A DNA stretch of 64,000 nucleotides from Sambucus nigra (taxonomy: Eukaryota; Streptophyta; Magnoliopsida; Dipsacales; Adoxaceae), in contig OX422210.1 in assembly GCA_949130495.1 (NCBI GenBank), positions 190,449,619 through 190,513,618 on the forward strand, written 5' to 3'. The translations under genes and the position numbers were made by a program. The notes under the pieces were generated by a model. It was not told the DNA's origin and did no database searches. It worked only from the letters and a program-made list of their open reading frames with translations. Below are positions 35,815 to 48,856 of the stretch, piece after piece; the stretch's first letter is position 1; each line of letters opens with the position of its first letter.

Positions 35815-36862
35815 TGAAAGGAGTGCGCGTGCATTCAAATAAGGAAATTATTAAATTCAATTCAATTTTCCCAAATTAAGTCCTAAACATGCATCTAGGT
35901 GTGATTGAATAAGACGAAATCATGTAAGAACATTCAAACACACACATGTGAGGAAAAATCCCCCAAAGGGGAAAAAACTTTTATTTTCACTATAATTTTG
36001 TAAGAAACGATTACACGAATTACAGTAAAAATACAGTGACATAGAAATACCCACATGCATTGGTTCTGTAGTCGACGGTTGTAATCTCCCTCGTGAACTC
36101 CAGATGAGCAGAAATGAAGAAGGAAGACGACTTCCCCACAAAGGCTGAACAAACACAAGGTTATGTTCTTGGGTTACAAAAGGATTCACAAAGGTTTGGC
36201 AATGATATGTGAATCAAAACATGAGTCTTGGGACTCAAAAATGTGAAGACTAGATGTATTTGGACTCTTAAAAACGTCTATCAAAGTCTTATGAAATAAC
36301 TCCCTCGAAGTTGGCTTTTATAGGGAAACCAATAAAGAGTTTCACGATTTTAAAACTCTACCAGCGTATAGGTACCTCGATCAGTTTGGGTGTGCCTTCG
36401 GGTCGCAAAAATCCACTGGAACTTGGGGCTTAAACAGTTATCATATTTCCAAGGTTTTTTCTCAGAATTTTCTCCATTTTCAAAGGGCCATAACTTCTTC
36501 ATCGTAGCTCGGATTGAGGTGTCGTTTCTTCCAATATCTTCATTGCGATGAGCTCTTCAACTTTCCAGTTGACTGAACCTCTGGACAATTTCTATAAAAT
36601 AACCAAAATGCCCTTGCACTTTCATATCTTGCATTCTTTCACTATTTTAACTTCTCTTGTGTACCACTTGCATTAAGTCCCTAAAATCGTGGAATGTGAA
36701 CTTGTTGAGGCAGATGTGGGACACATGATGGAGCTGTTGAATGCTTGATTCCCAAAATTTAGATTGAGGCCGTCGTGTGAGATTATGTAGAGACGTGCCA
36801 AAAGTAGCGGCGTACGACATACACAAATGTAAGATAACGGATATGAGAAATATGTCCTTACA
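35815..36862 (-). repeat. 3' LTR of copia element B
   Basis: The plus strand begins TGAAAGGAGTGCGCG and ends TATGTCCTTACA. It lacks about 30 bp present in the other LTR (near 43770-43810), where the CGAACCGGTTC-like repeats lie. Minus-strand frames at 35920-36189 also occur, altered, in the partner LTR and are not element genes I can name. Confidence 0.92.
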
Positions 36863-38394
36863 AATATCCCCTTATGTCTATGCCAGTACATACATAAAAA
36901 TCCAAATTATCAAATAACAAATTGCCTATACAAATCTACCCTCCCATGAACCCAAAACTGGAATGGTACAAATGAATAAGTCTTCATCGTTTGTTTTTCA
37001 AATCCTCAAAACTTTTCTCATCAGGGTGTGCAACATATTCTCATCAGGAGGTACCTACACATATGAGAAAAAGAAAATACCAACTGACGTATTGAGTTTG
37101 AAATGAGATAAACATAGATATCAATTTATGATGAAAGTATATGACAAATTTCAAATCTAAAAAAAAACTCCCCCATAATATGATAATTCTTCTCCCCATT
37201 TTATTATGTCCCCAAATAGACAAATATGAGAAGCAGAAACAAATGCAAATGGAGAATGTCACAGGGGAAAAAAACTTCTATTTTTGAATTTTTTCATATA
37301 AAATATACAAACAAAGAAACACACCATGAATGAACACAAAACAACCAAGTCGATGATAGCGTAAATGTATGGGTGTGAACAAATTCGATAGGAAAATCAA
37401 TGCATACAAGCATAACATATGTGCATGATGAATATTGGATACTCCTAACGAATGAACTCAAAATCTTCCTTTGGTGTAAAAAAATTGAAAAATGAGACAT
37501 TGACTCAATCAAATCAACACATCAAAGCTCAAAGTGATTTCCACACCAATAACGTCCAAAACGATTTCATGGTTTTTTAGGACTTTCAAGGAAGTGCAAA
37601 CCCGTTTTAATTCTCCAACCAAACTCCCTCAGATTTATATTTTGAAGAGAGGCAATCTAAATTCTCAAACTTTGGAGAATTGATGGTGAAGCCTAATGGC
37701 CCATATTTGGCATGTATTTCTTTTTATTGCCTTTAAATTTTTTCGATCTTTTTTAACCTCTTTGGACCCCGGATAGTAAAATCCTCCGTTTTTAGGTCCA
37801 ATTTAATGGTGGCTTAGTATTCGTAAAGGCTAAATGAACCTTTCGCAACCCTGCCCCATTTTTAAATAAACACACAGTCTCACCAAACGGTTTTTACTTG
37901 CATTCCAATCTTATCAAGTTTTATTGCATATTGTACGTTGTATAGACATAATTGATATGGAAACACTCAAGCCAATATGAGATAGACAAGTACAATAATC
38001 AAATATCGTCGTGCATGAGTGCAATGAAGCAAATAAAAGTCAAACATGTAGAAAGATATCACTAATAACATCTCAAAGACTTCAATCAATGTAAAGAACA
38101 TGGATGCAATGATGTAGCATCTCAAATCTCTATCAAACAGTCACATGGACAAATGGAATAAAATTTGTGACTCGACTATCTTAAATGCTCATCTATAAAA
38201 GGTGCAAAAAAAATACAAAAATCTTTTTGTGCTTTTCTAAAATTTTTATAAAAAAGAAGATCTTTTTGGATTTTTCTAAAAAAAATATATAAAAAAGAAA
38301 AAGTAATAATACACATGATACAAACTAGCAATAGGAAGCATATGATATGAACATGAAAAAGCATCCTATCCTAGACACGGATCAACCCCTCAGT
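36863..38394 (-). other. 3' noncoding region of copia element B
   Basis: No coding frame; the small minus frames at 37044-37262, 37294-37512 and 38176-38364 look like chance. Next to the LTR the minus strand reads GTACTGGCATAGACATAAGG and GGATATT, a purine-rich primer for plus-strand synthesis. Near 38205-38310 is the A/T-rich stretch with AAAAAGATCTTTTTGGATTT words shared with elements A and C. This long spacer between pol and LTR is a common trait of SIRE-like elements, some of which carry an env-like gene there. None is visible here. Confidence 0.75.
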
Positions 38395-39915
38395 CAACTG
38401 TAAAAATTCCAAGAGACTTCCAAAGACTCTCAAATCTAAGGCCATCTAAAGGTTTCATAAAAATATCAGCTAACTGACGGTCGGTGGGAATAAAACTCGG
38501 GGATACGACTTTCTCCTCAACTAACTGACGTATAAAGTGCTCGCGTATCCTGATGTGCTTTGTGCGCAATTGCTAGAATGGATTGCGGGATATGTATATC
38601 GTGCTCGTGTTATCACAGGAAATAGTCATGGTGTCCTGTGAAATCCCATAATCTTCCAACAATTTTCTTCATCCACAAAAGTTGCGTGCAACAAATCCCG
38701 ACGGCGATGTACTCAGCGTCCGCAATGGACAAAGAGATAGAGTTTTTCTTCTTTCTCAGCCAAGAGACAGGAGCAGAACCAAAGTAGAAACACCCACCAG
38801 AAATGCTCCTACAACCATCTATATCCTCGGCCCAATCGGCATCTGAATAGGCGGACAAACAGTCATTGGTATCAAAGGAATACCAAATACCATATGAGAG
38901 AGTCCCACTCACATATTTGATAATACGTTTTAGAGCGAGTAAGTGTGACTCTTTCGAGGATGCCTGATATCGCGCAATGACTCCAACACTAAAGGCTATG
39001 TCGGGATGACTGGAAGTCAAGTAGATAAGACTACCTATCATACTCCGATATAAGGTTTGCTCTACGTCCTTGCCTGAAGTGTCCTTACTAAGCTTGATAG
39101 AAGTACTCATAGGTGTACGTGCATGCTTAACAGAGTCTAAACCAAATTTCTTCACTAGGTCTCTAGCATACTTGGATTGGGAGATGAACATCCCATCCTC
39201 TAGATGACGAACCTGGAGACCAAGGAAGAACGTAAGCCCACCTACCATGCTCATCTCAAACTCACTTTCATCTCCTCCTCAAAGTGGTGAGCATGCTATG
39301 ATCATGTGGATCCAAAGACTATGTCGTCCACATAGACCTGGGCAACAAAGATAGCACCATGATCTCTCCTGATGAATAAGGTCATATCAACTCCCCCTCT
39401 CTTGAAGCCACGGGCTAAGAGATATGAAGTAAGCCTCCCGTACTAAGCACGAGGTGTTTACTTCAAACCAATCAAGGTTTTCCTCAGATAGTAAACGTGC
39501 TCAGGGTGCTTAGGGTCTTCAAACCCCTTTGGTTGTTCCACGTAAACCTCCTTCTGTAGAATGCCATTTAGAAAGGCTCTCTTGACATCCATCTGATATA
39601 ACTTGAAGCGCATATGACATGTGATGCGAGTAGTAAGCGGACGGACTCAAGCCTCGCAACAGGAGAAAATGTCTCCCCAAAGTATACACCCTCTATCTGT
39701 GTGTAGCCTTGAGCGACCGACCTATCCTTGTTTCTGATTATGGTACCATTTTTATCCATTTTATTCTTGAAAATCCACCTGGTACCTATCACATTAGTCT
39801 CACTAGGTCGAGGGACAAGTTCCCAGACATTGCTCTCTATCCCGTAGGATGTAGCATTTACTCCCCAAAACACGGAAATATGCAAGGTTGGGTTTCTTGC
39901 CAGTCCATAATTCAT
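38395..39915 (-). pseudogene. Copia B reverse transcriptase and RNase H
   Basis: WELVPRPSETNVIGTRWIFK opens the polymerase (frame 39568-39915), VYVDDIVFGS near 39320-39337 is the catalytic YVDD motif, and SMVGGLTFFLGLQV begins a 213-codon frame (38613-39254). RNase H residues are seen in SDADWAE and ADAEYIA. The tail, IFMKPLDGLRFESL, runs to about 38395. Stops follow YVDD directly and a frameshift lies near 39255. In between, the reading is continuous enough to assign the clade. The pieces together span the expected length. Confidence 0.9.
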
Positions 39916-40930
39916 AAGGCGTCTTAAGTGTGTGTGGATGCAAGTAAACCCTATTCACCGTGTGGCATGCAGTAGACACTACCTCTAAATCTCCTAGAAA
40001 CATTATGGCCTAGAATCATAGACCTATCCATTTCTTGGATTGTCCTATTCTTTCTCTCAATAATCCCATTTTGTTGAGGAGTCTTCATAATAGAAAACTC
40101 ATGTTTGATCCCAAGGATATCACAGTAAAGATCTACCTTTGCTTCCTTAAATTCTGTGCCGTTGTCACTACGTATCCTGTAAATAGTGACTCAGTGTTGG
40201 TTTTGTAGGACACGGCACTTGGTCGTTAAAAACTCTACAACATCGGATTTCTCTCTCAAAAAACTACAATCGAATATCTGGAGAAATCATCTACCATCAC
40301 GAGGATATACCTCTTACCACCCAGACTCTCAGTACGAGTAGGACCAATATAATCCATGTGAATCAACTCAAGTATACGGGAGGTGGTAATGGAATGCAAC
40401 TGCCTATGTGGGCTACGGATTTTCTTTCCCAACTGACAGGGTCCACAAATCGTGGAAGTTGGCTTTCTAAGTGATGGTAAGCCACGTACTAGGTCCTTTT
40501 TAACTAAACGAGTCAAATCTTTAACGTTCACATGACCTAGACGTTGGTGCCATAGATCCATAGGAGTTATTGTGGCACTGTTACAGACAAGTGAGTACGT
40601 GGGCTCAGTCCCATAGTAATTATCCTCTATCCCCACCCCTCGCACTAAAAGTTTATCGGCTTGATTATACACATTGCACGCATCCCGATCAAACTTTATG
40701 GAAAAGTCAGCGTCGCACAACTAGCAAATGCTAAGAAGTTTTTCTTTCAAACCTTTGACATACAAAACATTTTCTAGCTTAGGAAATCCTGATAACTCTA
40801 TTGTACATTGTCCTACAATTCTAGACTTGCTCACATCTCCAAAGATGACTCTACCATCCTTATAATCCTCAAGGTAGGTAAAAAATGAGGCATCACCTGT
40901 CATATGCCTGGAGCACCCACTATCAAAATA
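39916..40930 (-). pseudogene. Copia B protease and integrase
   Basis: The minus strand reads FDSGCSRHMTGD (about 40890-40925), the copia protease active site. Next comes WHQRLGHVN and CGPCQLGK, the HHCC zinc-binding end of integrase. Catalytic residues are in MDYIGPT, in SDNGTEFK (near 40145-40170) and in PQQNGIIERKN (near 40040-40075). A TAG at 40721-40723 and a frameshift near 40256-40265 break it. The frame at 39803-40003 carries the C-terminal part with KTPYELWTGKKPNL. Confidence 0.9.
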
Positions 40931-41336
40931 CCACTGTGACGTATTATGTGCTTTGAGAGAGACATGAACAACAAGGGATTTCTTATCTTTCTTAGGTACC
41001 CAAGAAGTGGTAATCTTTTATTTACCCTTGTTGTTGTTGGTTTTAGTCGGGAAGTGAAAAGTATTCACTGACGGAAAAGACATACATCTCAGCTAAAAAC
41101 TCAACATGCTCTGTGATGTGGCAGCTAAAAACTCAACATGCTCTCTCAGACTATCAAAATCATCAGTATGATGTGGTGGAGAAGTAGTACGTCGTATACG
41201 ACCCAAACTATAGCAAAACTACCTGAGGTGGACTTTTTTTTGCAGTACGTATAGAAGAGCGTATTCTTAGGCGGAACTGGGTTTTCTTTTCTTGGTCGAA
41301 CTGTCCTTCGTGGTTTTTTACGATGGCCATATGGAG

Positions 41337-41620
41337 TCATAGTAAACTCAGGAACTGTTCCAGGTGCAATTTGGATGTGGAGGTGCCATCATAACCTATT
41401 CCCTTCCTGTCATAAAAACCTAAAGCGGGGTCGAGGAGCATCTTTCCCATCTTCCTAGATATGTCCTCGATTTGTACCTTGACTTCCCGTGCTCTCTCAA
41501 ATTCATGAGTAAGCTGGGCTATAAGGGATTCAAGTTTCTTCCGAGTCTCCAGGGAGGAATGGAGCTCACTCGTAAGACTAGCCACTTGTTTAGTCAAGTC
41601 CCCTCTCTCATTCTCAAAAC

Positions 41621-41659
<39 letters not shown>

Positions 41660-43070
41660 AATAATCTCTCTCTCTAAATAAAATCTCTTTATCAACATAG
41701 GTAGACTCTCTCTCTCTCAAGGTGGTGCAGGTGGAGGACTCTATCTCTTTCGATTTTTCTAAATCTTTCTCTAGAGCGGTGATCCTAAGAACTAACGCTT
41801 TGTTATACTTTTTAGTTTTAAATGACTCATTATATAACTTGGCGTAGGCGCATTGAAGATTACTCTCGCTCTCATTTGCATCATCCTCCCCTTCACTCAC
41901 ATCGTTCTCACTGTCGAGGTGTCCCTGTGAAGTTGAATCCTCATCGTCGTGAGGAGTACTAGAAGTGATCACATGACTAGCCATGATTGAGGTGAAGTTA
42001 TACTCATGCGGTGACTCATCTCCAGAGTCCACCGACTCGACCTCACTGTCGTCACTAAGGGTAGCATTAAGGACAACTTTGCCCTTTTCACTGTTCAGCC
42101 TAGTAGGACACTCAAAAGCTCTATGACCCTTACCATCGCACTCAAAGCATCTCTCACTCTCTTTCTTAGGAGGATCTTTAAAGTCCTTTTGATTTTTCTT
42201 TCAAATTTTTTTTTCTCAAACTTCTTTTTATCTTTGAAATTTCCACTTTTCTTAAATTTGAGAATTTTCTTGAAATATTTAGCAAATAGGGCCAAATCAT
42301 CTAAATCAAAGTCACACTCAGAATCTGATGTATCTATCTCTCTTTTTCTAGATGATTCCCTCTTTCTTTCCGACCCCTCACTTTTTCTCTCCTGGGCATT
42401 AAGTGAAATTCCCTTATCTTTAGGTTTGACAGATTTAGGAAACATATCAATTTCATAAGTTTGCAAGTCTCCTACAAGTTCCTCTAATTTAAGCGTATTT
42501 AAATTACCCATAGAATCTAACACAGTGACTTTAGGGATAAAACGCTTAGGCAGAGAAATAAGAATCTTTTTAACAACTCTAGCATTAGGCATGTGTTCAC
42601 TAAGATTAAAGCTAGTGTTTACAATATCAGTCAGTCTAGCATAAAATTAATCAAAACATTCAGGTTCAAGCATGGCGATAGTTTCAAATTGAGTTGCCAA
42701 ATTTTGCAGTTTAGACTCCTTCATTGCATTAGTTCCTTCATGGGTAAGTTGTAAAACATCCCATGCCTCTTTTGACGTGGTGCACGTCATTATGCGTTTG
42801 AACTCATCAAGTGTGATAGATCCAGAAATAACACTTAAACCCTTAGAACTAAAAGATGACCATTTAAATTATTCTTCAGTCCATGTAGTGTCAGGTTTTA
42901 AACTGGTCACGCTATTAATAGTGACTGAGGGAGGAGTCCACCCTCTTTCAACCAAAATTCAGACACGTTCATCAATGGCTTTTAATGCAGATCTCATGCG
43001 GGCTTTCCACTATGCATAGTTTGTCCCATCAAAAACTGGCATTTTATTATATAATTTCCCCATTATGAAC
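41337..43070 (-). pseudogene. Copia B Gag, zinc knuckle and coiled-coil tail
   Basis: From near 43070 the minus strand reads like a copia Gag: MPVFDGTNY, then DEFKRIMTCTTSKEAWDVLQ, then VVKKILISLPKRFIPKVTVL (UBN2-type gag domain), then a Lys-rich part. The CCHC knuckle CFECDGKGHRAFEC is at 42109-42150, in a different frame from the upstream part. A 231-codon frame (41337-42032) follows: acidic DSGDESPHEYN, then a long predicted coiled coil that includes an (Glu-Arg)n run coded by a CT/GA microsatellite at 41623-41657. Such long Gag tails are typical of SIRE elements. A small frame at 41146-41340 leads toward the protease. Confidence 0.85.
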
Positions 43071-43089
43071 ACACTCATTTTCAAAAGTC

Positions 43090-43160
43090 AATTGTTCAGA
43101 AAATTGATATCTTAGAAAAATTGATATCTTAGAAAATTGATATCTTAGAAAAATTTTGCG
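43090..43160. repeat. Triplicated 18-bp unit in the copia B leader
   Basis: Three near-identical units of GAAAAATTGATATCTTA occur in a row between the primer site and gag. Tandem units in the 5' leader of an element RNA might serve in packaging or dimer formation, but that is only a guess. They could equally be replication slippage. Confidence 0.8.
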
Positions 43161-43189
43161 TCAAAAATTGGGATTTTATTATGTAATTG

Positions 43190-43201
43190 GCTTTGATACC
43201 A
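43190..43201 (-). other. Primer-binding site of copia element B
   Basis: The minus strand reads TGGTATCAAAGC, one change from the initiator tRNA-Met complement, three bases after the 5' LTR end (CCTTTCA). Confidence 0.92.
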
Positions 43202-43204
43202 ATT

Positions 43205-44286
43205 TGAAAGGAGTGCGCGTGCGTTCAAATAAGGAAATTATTAAATTAAATTCAGTTTTCCCAAATTAAGTCCTAAACATGAATGTAGGTGTGATTGAAT
43301 AAGCTGAAATCATGCATGAACATTCAAACGCACACATGTGAGGAAAAATCCCCGAAAGGGTCAAAACCTTTTATTTTCACTATAATTTAGTAAGAAAAAT
43401 TTACACAGATTACAGTAAAAATATAATGACAAAGAAATAACCGCAAGCATCGGTTCTGTAGTCGGCGGATGGAATCTCCCTCGGGAACTCCAGATGAGCA
43501 GCAATGAAGAAGGAAGACGGCTTCTCCACAAAGGTTGAACAAACACAAGGTTGTGTTCTTGGGTTATAAAAGGATTCAAAAAGGTTTGGCAATGATATTT
43601 GAATCAAAACATCAGTCTTGGGACTCAAAAATATGAAGACTAGATGTATTTGGACCCTTAAAAACGTCTCTCAAAGTCTTATGAAATAACTCCCCCGAAG
43701 TTGTCCTTTATGGGGAAACCAATAAAGAGTTTCACAATTTTAAAACTCTTCCAGCGTATAGGTACCTCGAACCGGTTCAGGTGTACCGTGAACCATTTCT
43801 CCCCTCAAACCGATTTGGCCTTCAGTTCGCAAAAATTCGCTAGAACTTAGGGCTTAAACACTAAGCATATTTCCAAGGTTTTTTCTTAGAATTTTCTCCA
43901 TTTTCAAAGGGCCATAACTTCTTCATCGTAGCTCGGATTGAGGTGCCGTTTCTTCCAGTATCTTCATTACGGCGACGTATTCAACTTTCTAGTTGACTAG
44001 AGCTATGGAAGGTGTCTATAAAATTACCAAAATTCCCTTGAACTTTCATATCTTGCCTTCTTTCACTATTTTGACTTCTCTTGCGTACCACTTGCATTAA
44101 GTCCCTAAAATTGTGGAATGTGAAGTCGTTGAGGAAGATGTGGGACACATGATGGAGTTGTTGAATGCTTGATTACCATAATTTAGATTGAGTCCTTCGT
44201 GTGAGATCGTGTAGAGACGTGCCAAATATAGCGGCGTACGACATACATAAATGTAAGATAACGGACATGAGAAATATGTCCTTACA
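43205..44286 (-). repeat. 5' LTR of copia element B
   Basis: The plus strand starts TGAAAGGAGTGCGCG and ends GTCCTTACA, 1082 bp, followed by the ATATT target copy. It contains CGAACCGGTTC and a related GTGAACC word near 43770-43800. Frames at 43361-43579 and 43410-43628 are LTR noise. Confidence 0.93.
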
Positions 44287-44291
44287 ATATT

Positions 44292-45848
44292 ACATTTTTA
44301 GGGCGTGAGAGTGGACGAGTAGAATTTTATGTCATAATACGTAGATTGAGGGAAAGTACATAGTATTTATTAAAGGCCTTACGAACCTCGACAACCGACT
44401 AGGTTAGATAGTAGTGTATCGGGCGGGTTCCTTATTTGGATTTCGCTTTACGAGACATCCCACGCATGAAACTAGCGAATGTCGGGAGTTGGAGAGAAGT
44501 TTGGTCGATAGTACATAAGTTTTGTATGTTGGTTATTGTACCTATAGGAGAATATAATTGAGAGTTGATAATTCTATTATGACTTAAGGCCAATAGAGTA
44601 GCCTAGTATTAGTATCATTCTAAATAGAGCAATGATACAATTGAAGGATTGATTAAATTTTGACTAGTGGGGTGGTTGAGTGCAACCCTACCACATCAGC
44701 ATACCGAGTGCGCAAGAATTGAAGTAAGAAAATTTTATGTAATTTGTATAATGATACGTGAGGCATATGGCGTATAGGCGCCCTAGGCGATTGGATCAAA
44801 CGGTGAATTATGATTATCTTGTGAATTCGATAACATGTAGTCTGTTAAGACGAAGATTACTTCATAAGATTTGTTAGAGACTTATGTTTCAAAATAAAGA
44901 GAGATTTTTTAGCGGGAAAAGAGACTTGTGTCACATAATAGGATAAAGTCATACGTATCACGATTAGAAGTACATTCAAGAGAGTATAAAATGTATCAGG
45001 ATATAAATAACAGTGGTAATGGGTTTAATGTAGAGTAATTTTCAAAGTTAGTCTTGCAGTGGGTCACCTGACTGTTAGAAAATGGTTGAACAATTCGAAA
45101 CCAGTCGGGGATCCTTCCACTAGAGAATGGAAGAGTACCCCCAAGGATCTTCTCATGTAGTTGAGATGGTGAGATTATAGGTACTAAAATGCGATTGAGT
45201 ACGACCTAATACCCATAGAGGGATGGAGAGGACAGGTGGTTTAATCATATGCGGGAGAGAGAATTTTATGTAGACCCTGAGATCTTAGAGGAGGACGGGA
45301 GAAGTACCTTCCACTAGTGGAGTTTTTGTCCAAATAACTCCAATAAGTTCACGTTCGGGCAGAGTGCCAATATAAGTATGGCACGGTAAACTTTGTTGTT
45401 GTCCTACTTGAAAGTTAAAGGTGGGGGACCAGTTATGCATACAAATGTCGGAGAGGAATCGATATTATCGTATATATTGTGTGTGAAACATATTTTGAAC
45501 AACCAATTTACTTATATGAACGACACGAGATGAATTCAAATGTATATGAAAAGAGGATAAATCTACTAAGGTGAAAATAGTAGAAGGCTAGATAGTTAAT
45601 ATATAAATAAAGTTTAATTAGTGAAACTTAAGCGGAAAGTCTTGGGCAAGAGCCTATATGACAAGGTAACCTGGAGTTTAAAAACAAGCACATGTGAAGT
45701 CTTCATTATTAAGGGTAGTCGATAGCGTACTATATGGGTGGTACGAAGTAGCTTACTTGTGAGCGCAAGGATGCGATGCATAATATTTTTACAGCGTTGT
45801 CTGTATCTGGTACACTTTTTTCGAATTTCGGGACGAAATTCCGTTGTA
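44292..45848 (+). pseudogene. Decayed pol-side interior of the old gypsy element
   Basis: It resumes the old plus-strand element after the copia insertion. No enzyme motif is readable. The last 30 bases, TTTCGAATTTCGGGACGAAA and on, match the coding-to-LTR junction of the Tekay element at about 20480-20512 (read on minus), which supports a common clade. The frame at 45614-45868 is on the wrong strand and looks like chance. Confidence 0.6.
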
Positions 45849-45860
45849 ATGGGGGAAGTA
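45849..45860 (+). other. Polypurine tract of the old gypsy element
   Basis: ATGGGGGAAGTA sits directly before the 3' LTR start TGTAACACC. It matches the tract of the intact Tekay element. Confidence 0.88.
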
Positions 45861-48349
45861 TGTAACACCTCGTATTTTTGATGATTTAAATAATTATGTG
45901 ATTAATTTTTATTGTGGGAAGAAGTATGTAATTAATTATTGTTGTTGGGTTAATTAAATTAAAGTGGGAGAAATTAATTTGTTATTAATCCGGATTAAAA
46001 TGATTATTAACTAGCATGCCAAGGGTTAATACTTATTATTGAGAATTATTGAATATTACTGTGTGATATGTAATATGGAATTATGAAATTTGATAAATTG
46101 CCTAGAGTGAAATATATACGGCAGTTTGATAATTTAAGTCTAACACGTGTGTGAGTCGTGTCGGGACTAATTGAATGAAATATAAAGATAAGTTATTTTT
46201 ATTCACTTGTATGGTCATTTAGAGTGCGCCATTGAGTTCGGGAGGGTCGAGATAGTCAAAATAGTATATCGGGGTGTTTAGTTTGGGTCTCGGGGCAATT
46301 TTAGGCCTAACCGGCGTCTCGAGAGGACATTATGGTAAATTGTATTTTTGGGTTTAATTAATGGAAGAAAATTGGGAGTTATTTTATCTGCCAAGAAAAG
46401 TCATTTAGGGTTGTGAGACACAGTAAGGAAAGAACGGCCATAGAGGGTGTGAGGGAGAACCAAATTCCAAGAGGGAAGGCTAAATTATCCTCACCTTGCA
46501 CAACCGTGACCACCAACGCGTAGATCGAGAAGAGAGGAGCGCGTATATACCAATATCATCAAAGGATTTAGACCTTCGATTTAAGGTAAGTATTTATTAC
46601 TTTCTTTCTTTTAGAAACAATCATGCTCATGTTAATGTAGGTGAAATTAATCATGATTTACATATGAATTGGGTGAAAATTGGAGATTTAAATTATGATT
46701 AAGAATTTGTTTAATTAGTAGTTTAAAGTCCTTCATGTATGTAGAGGATTAATCACGAAATCAGATTATATATTGATGAAAGAATCTGGGTTGATTAGGT
46801 TCTTTAATTGAATATTTAGAAACTAGGGTTTATATGAATTATTTGGGGATTTTAAATAATTATGATGATTAATGACGAATTAATGATCCTAGGATGTTAG
46901 GAATGACTTATAATTTGTTATGGGTTGATGGGTATTGATGATGAGGTGTTGGGTGTTGAATCTTAGAGGGCTTTAGGTTAAAAAATGGTGAAAAACACTA
47001 AAACTCTGGGCAGGAAGACGAATAGTGCTATCTCATGAAGTCATTCGAGCGAGATGGTATCTCGCGCGAAGTCGCTCGAGTGACACGTGGCATTCGTTCA
47101 AACGACATGCCATCTGGTTCGAGCAACAGAGTGAATTTTTGGGCAAATTTTCTTAAAATCTAGTTTTGAGTTTATCGTTTTATGGGATAGAGAGAAACTA
47201 CCAAATAATAATCTTAAACAAGACAGAAATTCAGGAGAAGTATGTGAGACTTAATACTTTAATTATTTCGGTATAGAGAGAATGTACCTTGGTGATTACG
47301 AGATAGATAGTAATCTAAATATTTATACTATACGAAATGCTGAGATTTAAAGTACGTATGAGAAGTATATATGTGTGTTGGATAAATACCTATAAACTAT
47401 AATAGGATGTGTGTGTGCCTATTATGTGATATTATTGGTAAGAGCACTAATGGGTGATAACCCGAGGGTTCTAGAATCGTATTATTAGGTGGACTAATGA
47501 GTGATAACTCGGGGGTGCATAAACTTTATTGTTAAGCGTACTAATGGGTGATAACTCGGGAGTACAAGGATGATTATTGTTAGGTGAACTAATGGGTGAT
47601 AACCAGGGGGTGATGGATTATTATGAATAGGTGAATTAATGGGTGTTAACCCGGGGATTCAGGATTCTCTTGATAGGCCCACTAATGGGTGATAACCCGG
47701 GGGTGCTGGATTATTATTAATAGGTGCATTAATGGTTGTTAACTCGAGGATGCAGGATTAATATATATATATATATATGTATAGGGATGATGTGACTATA
47801 TATATATGAACTTGTGAATATTTCTACTGAGTGAAATTAGTAGACTTGGTAATAATAATAATTATTACATTTCACCAAGTGTTCTTAACCTAAGGGTGCA
47901 GGGTTAGTGTATATATATAGGATGATGAGACTATATATATATATGAGTGTACTTGGGGAACTTTCTACTTTATGAGACTAGTAGATAAAATGGAAATGAG
48001 AAATAAAATAATCTTAGTGGATAAAAGATTAACCATTCGAATGGTGAATAATGAAACTTAGTATGTGAGATAAACTATTTGAACAATGTGTTGTATGGGT
48101 GATAAGGGAATACTACTAGTGAGAATAGTTAGTATTAGAATGGGTTCTAAATAGTTAGACTGGGTGGTATAACTAGGGGGAGATTAGATGTACGTTAGTT
48201 GTGCACAATAGATGAGAGGTGAGAAACTAATGTGAGAGTTCGATAACTAACATTCGTATAAGACTTGTTTTAAGAACCAGTTTTAAATACTTGCTATATC
48301 TTTTTAAACCTCGGGCTCTAAGACGTTTCTTGTATTTCTTCTCTCTTTA

Positions 48350-48383
<34 letters not shown>

Positions 48384-48856
48384 TTAGTACAGGTGCCTAG
48401 CCACAGGGACACCGGTTCTAGTCATTGATATTAGACGTTTCTCTCATTTTATTCAGTTCCTAGTTCAGATGCTTCAGTTCGGGCATGTGTTGCCCATCCT
48501 CATCAGCGGGATTGTACTCATTTCCTTTGTAGTTCTTTTCTATTGGATTGCATATTTTTTTTTGGTTTTGTTTGTGACTTTGAACCAGAAGGTTTTATCC
48601 AGTCTTAATTATTCAGTGTTTAATTCAACCAGCATTCATTTATTGTCTGTGGTTTATAATTCAATTTTCAGAAATTAATTGAATTAATTGGTTTCAAATT
48701 AAATTGGGAAATGTTTTGACACTAGCTTAATTAAATGTTAGGTAATTAACTCGATTTAAGTTTTCGATAGTGATGCTAAGAATGAACCAACTGAACATTC
48801 TGTTATAAATTTTATAAAGGACTGATCACCCGATATTTAATTGGGCGGGTTGTCAC
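45861..48856 (+). repeat. 3' LTR of the old plus-strand gypsy element
   Basis: It starts TGTAACACCTCGTATTTTTG and ends TTGGGCGGGTTGTCAC, 2996 bp uninterrupted. It serves as the intact reference that shows where the 5' LTR was broken. It carries the TCGCGCGAAGTCGCTCGAG palindromic cluster near 47035-47125, the 46-bp minisatellite (47445-47757) and short TA tracts. Confidence 0.9.
47445..47757 (+). repeat. LTR minisatellite, 3' copy
   Basis: About seven units with the core ACTAATGGGTGATAACCCGG, plus a diverged one near 47880. The 5' LTR array has about ten, so the two LTR copies differ in array length. Confidence 0.85.

Larger units (their letters stand above)
35815..44286 (-). mobile_element. 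SIRE/Maximus-type copia element B
   Basis: LTRs of 1048 and 1082 bp enclose a primer site, gag with zinc knuckle and coiled-coil tail, protease, integrase, reverse transcriptase and RNase H in copia order, all on the minus strand. ATATT at 35810-35814 and 44287-44291 is a perfect target duplication. The long Gag tail and the LTFFLGLQV..SQSKYARDLVKKFGL reverse-transcriptase context place it in the SIRE/Maximus clade. LTRs are visibly more diverged than those of the Tekay element, so it is older. Frameshifts and stops make it inactive. It may have been the pol source for the shorter relatives A and C. Confidence 0.93.
12833..48856 (+). mobile_element. Old Tekay-type gypsy element, heavily nested
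   Basis: The 5' LTR starts TGTAACACCCCGTATTTTTG at 12833 and, after a large insertion, ends TGTCACA at 33557. A primer-binding site follows at 33560. The 3' LTR runs 45861-48856 and is preceded by GGGACGAAATTC and a purine tract. The interior (33558-45860) is decayed and holds the SIRE-type element at 35815-44286. No target duplication matches: CAAAT precedes the element, while TGTGT or similar follows it. The two ends may therefore have come together by recombination, or one flank has been lost. Clade assignment rests on LTR ends and the pol-to-LTR junction shared with the intact Tekay element. Confidence 0.7.

Noticed and set aside
36863..38394. Env-like gene between pol and 3' LTR of the SIRE-type element
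   Set aside because: Only short frames without signal peptide or consistent coding character are present.
12833..48856. Target duplication for the old plus-strand gypsy element
   Set aside because: CAAAT before 12833 does not match the bases after 48856, so none is claimed.
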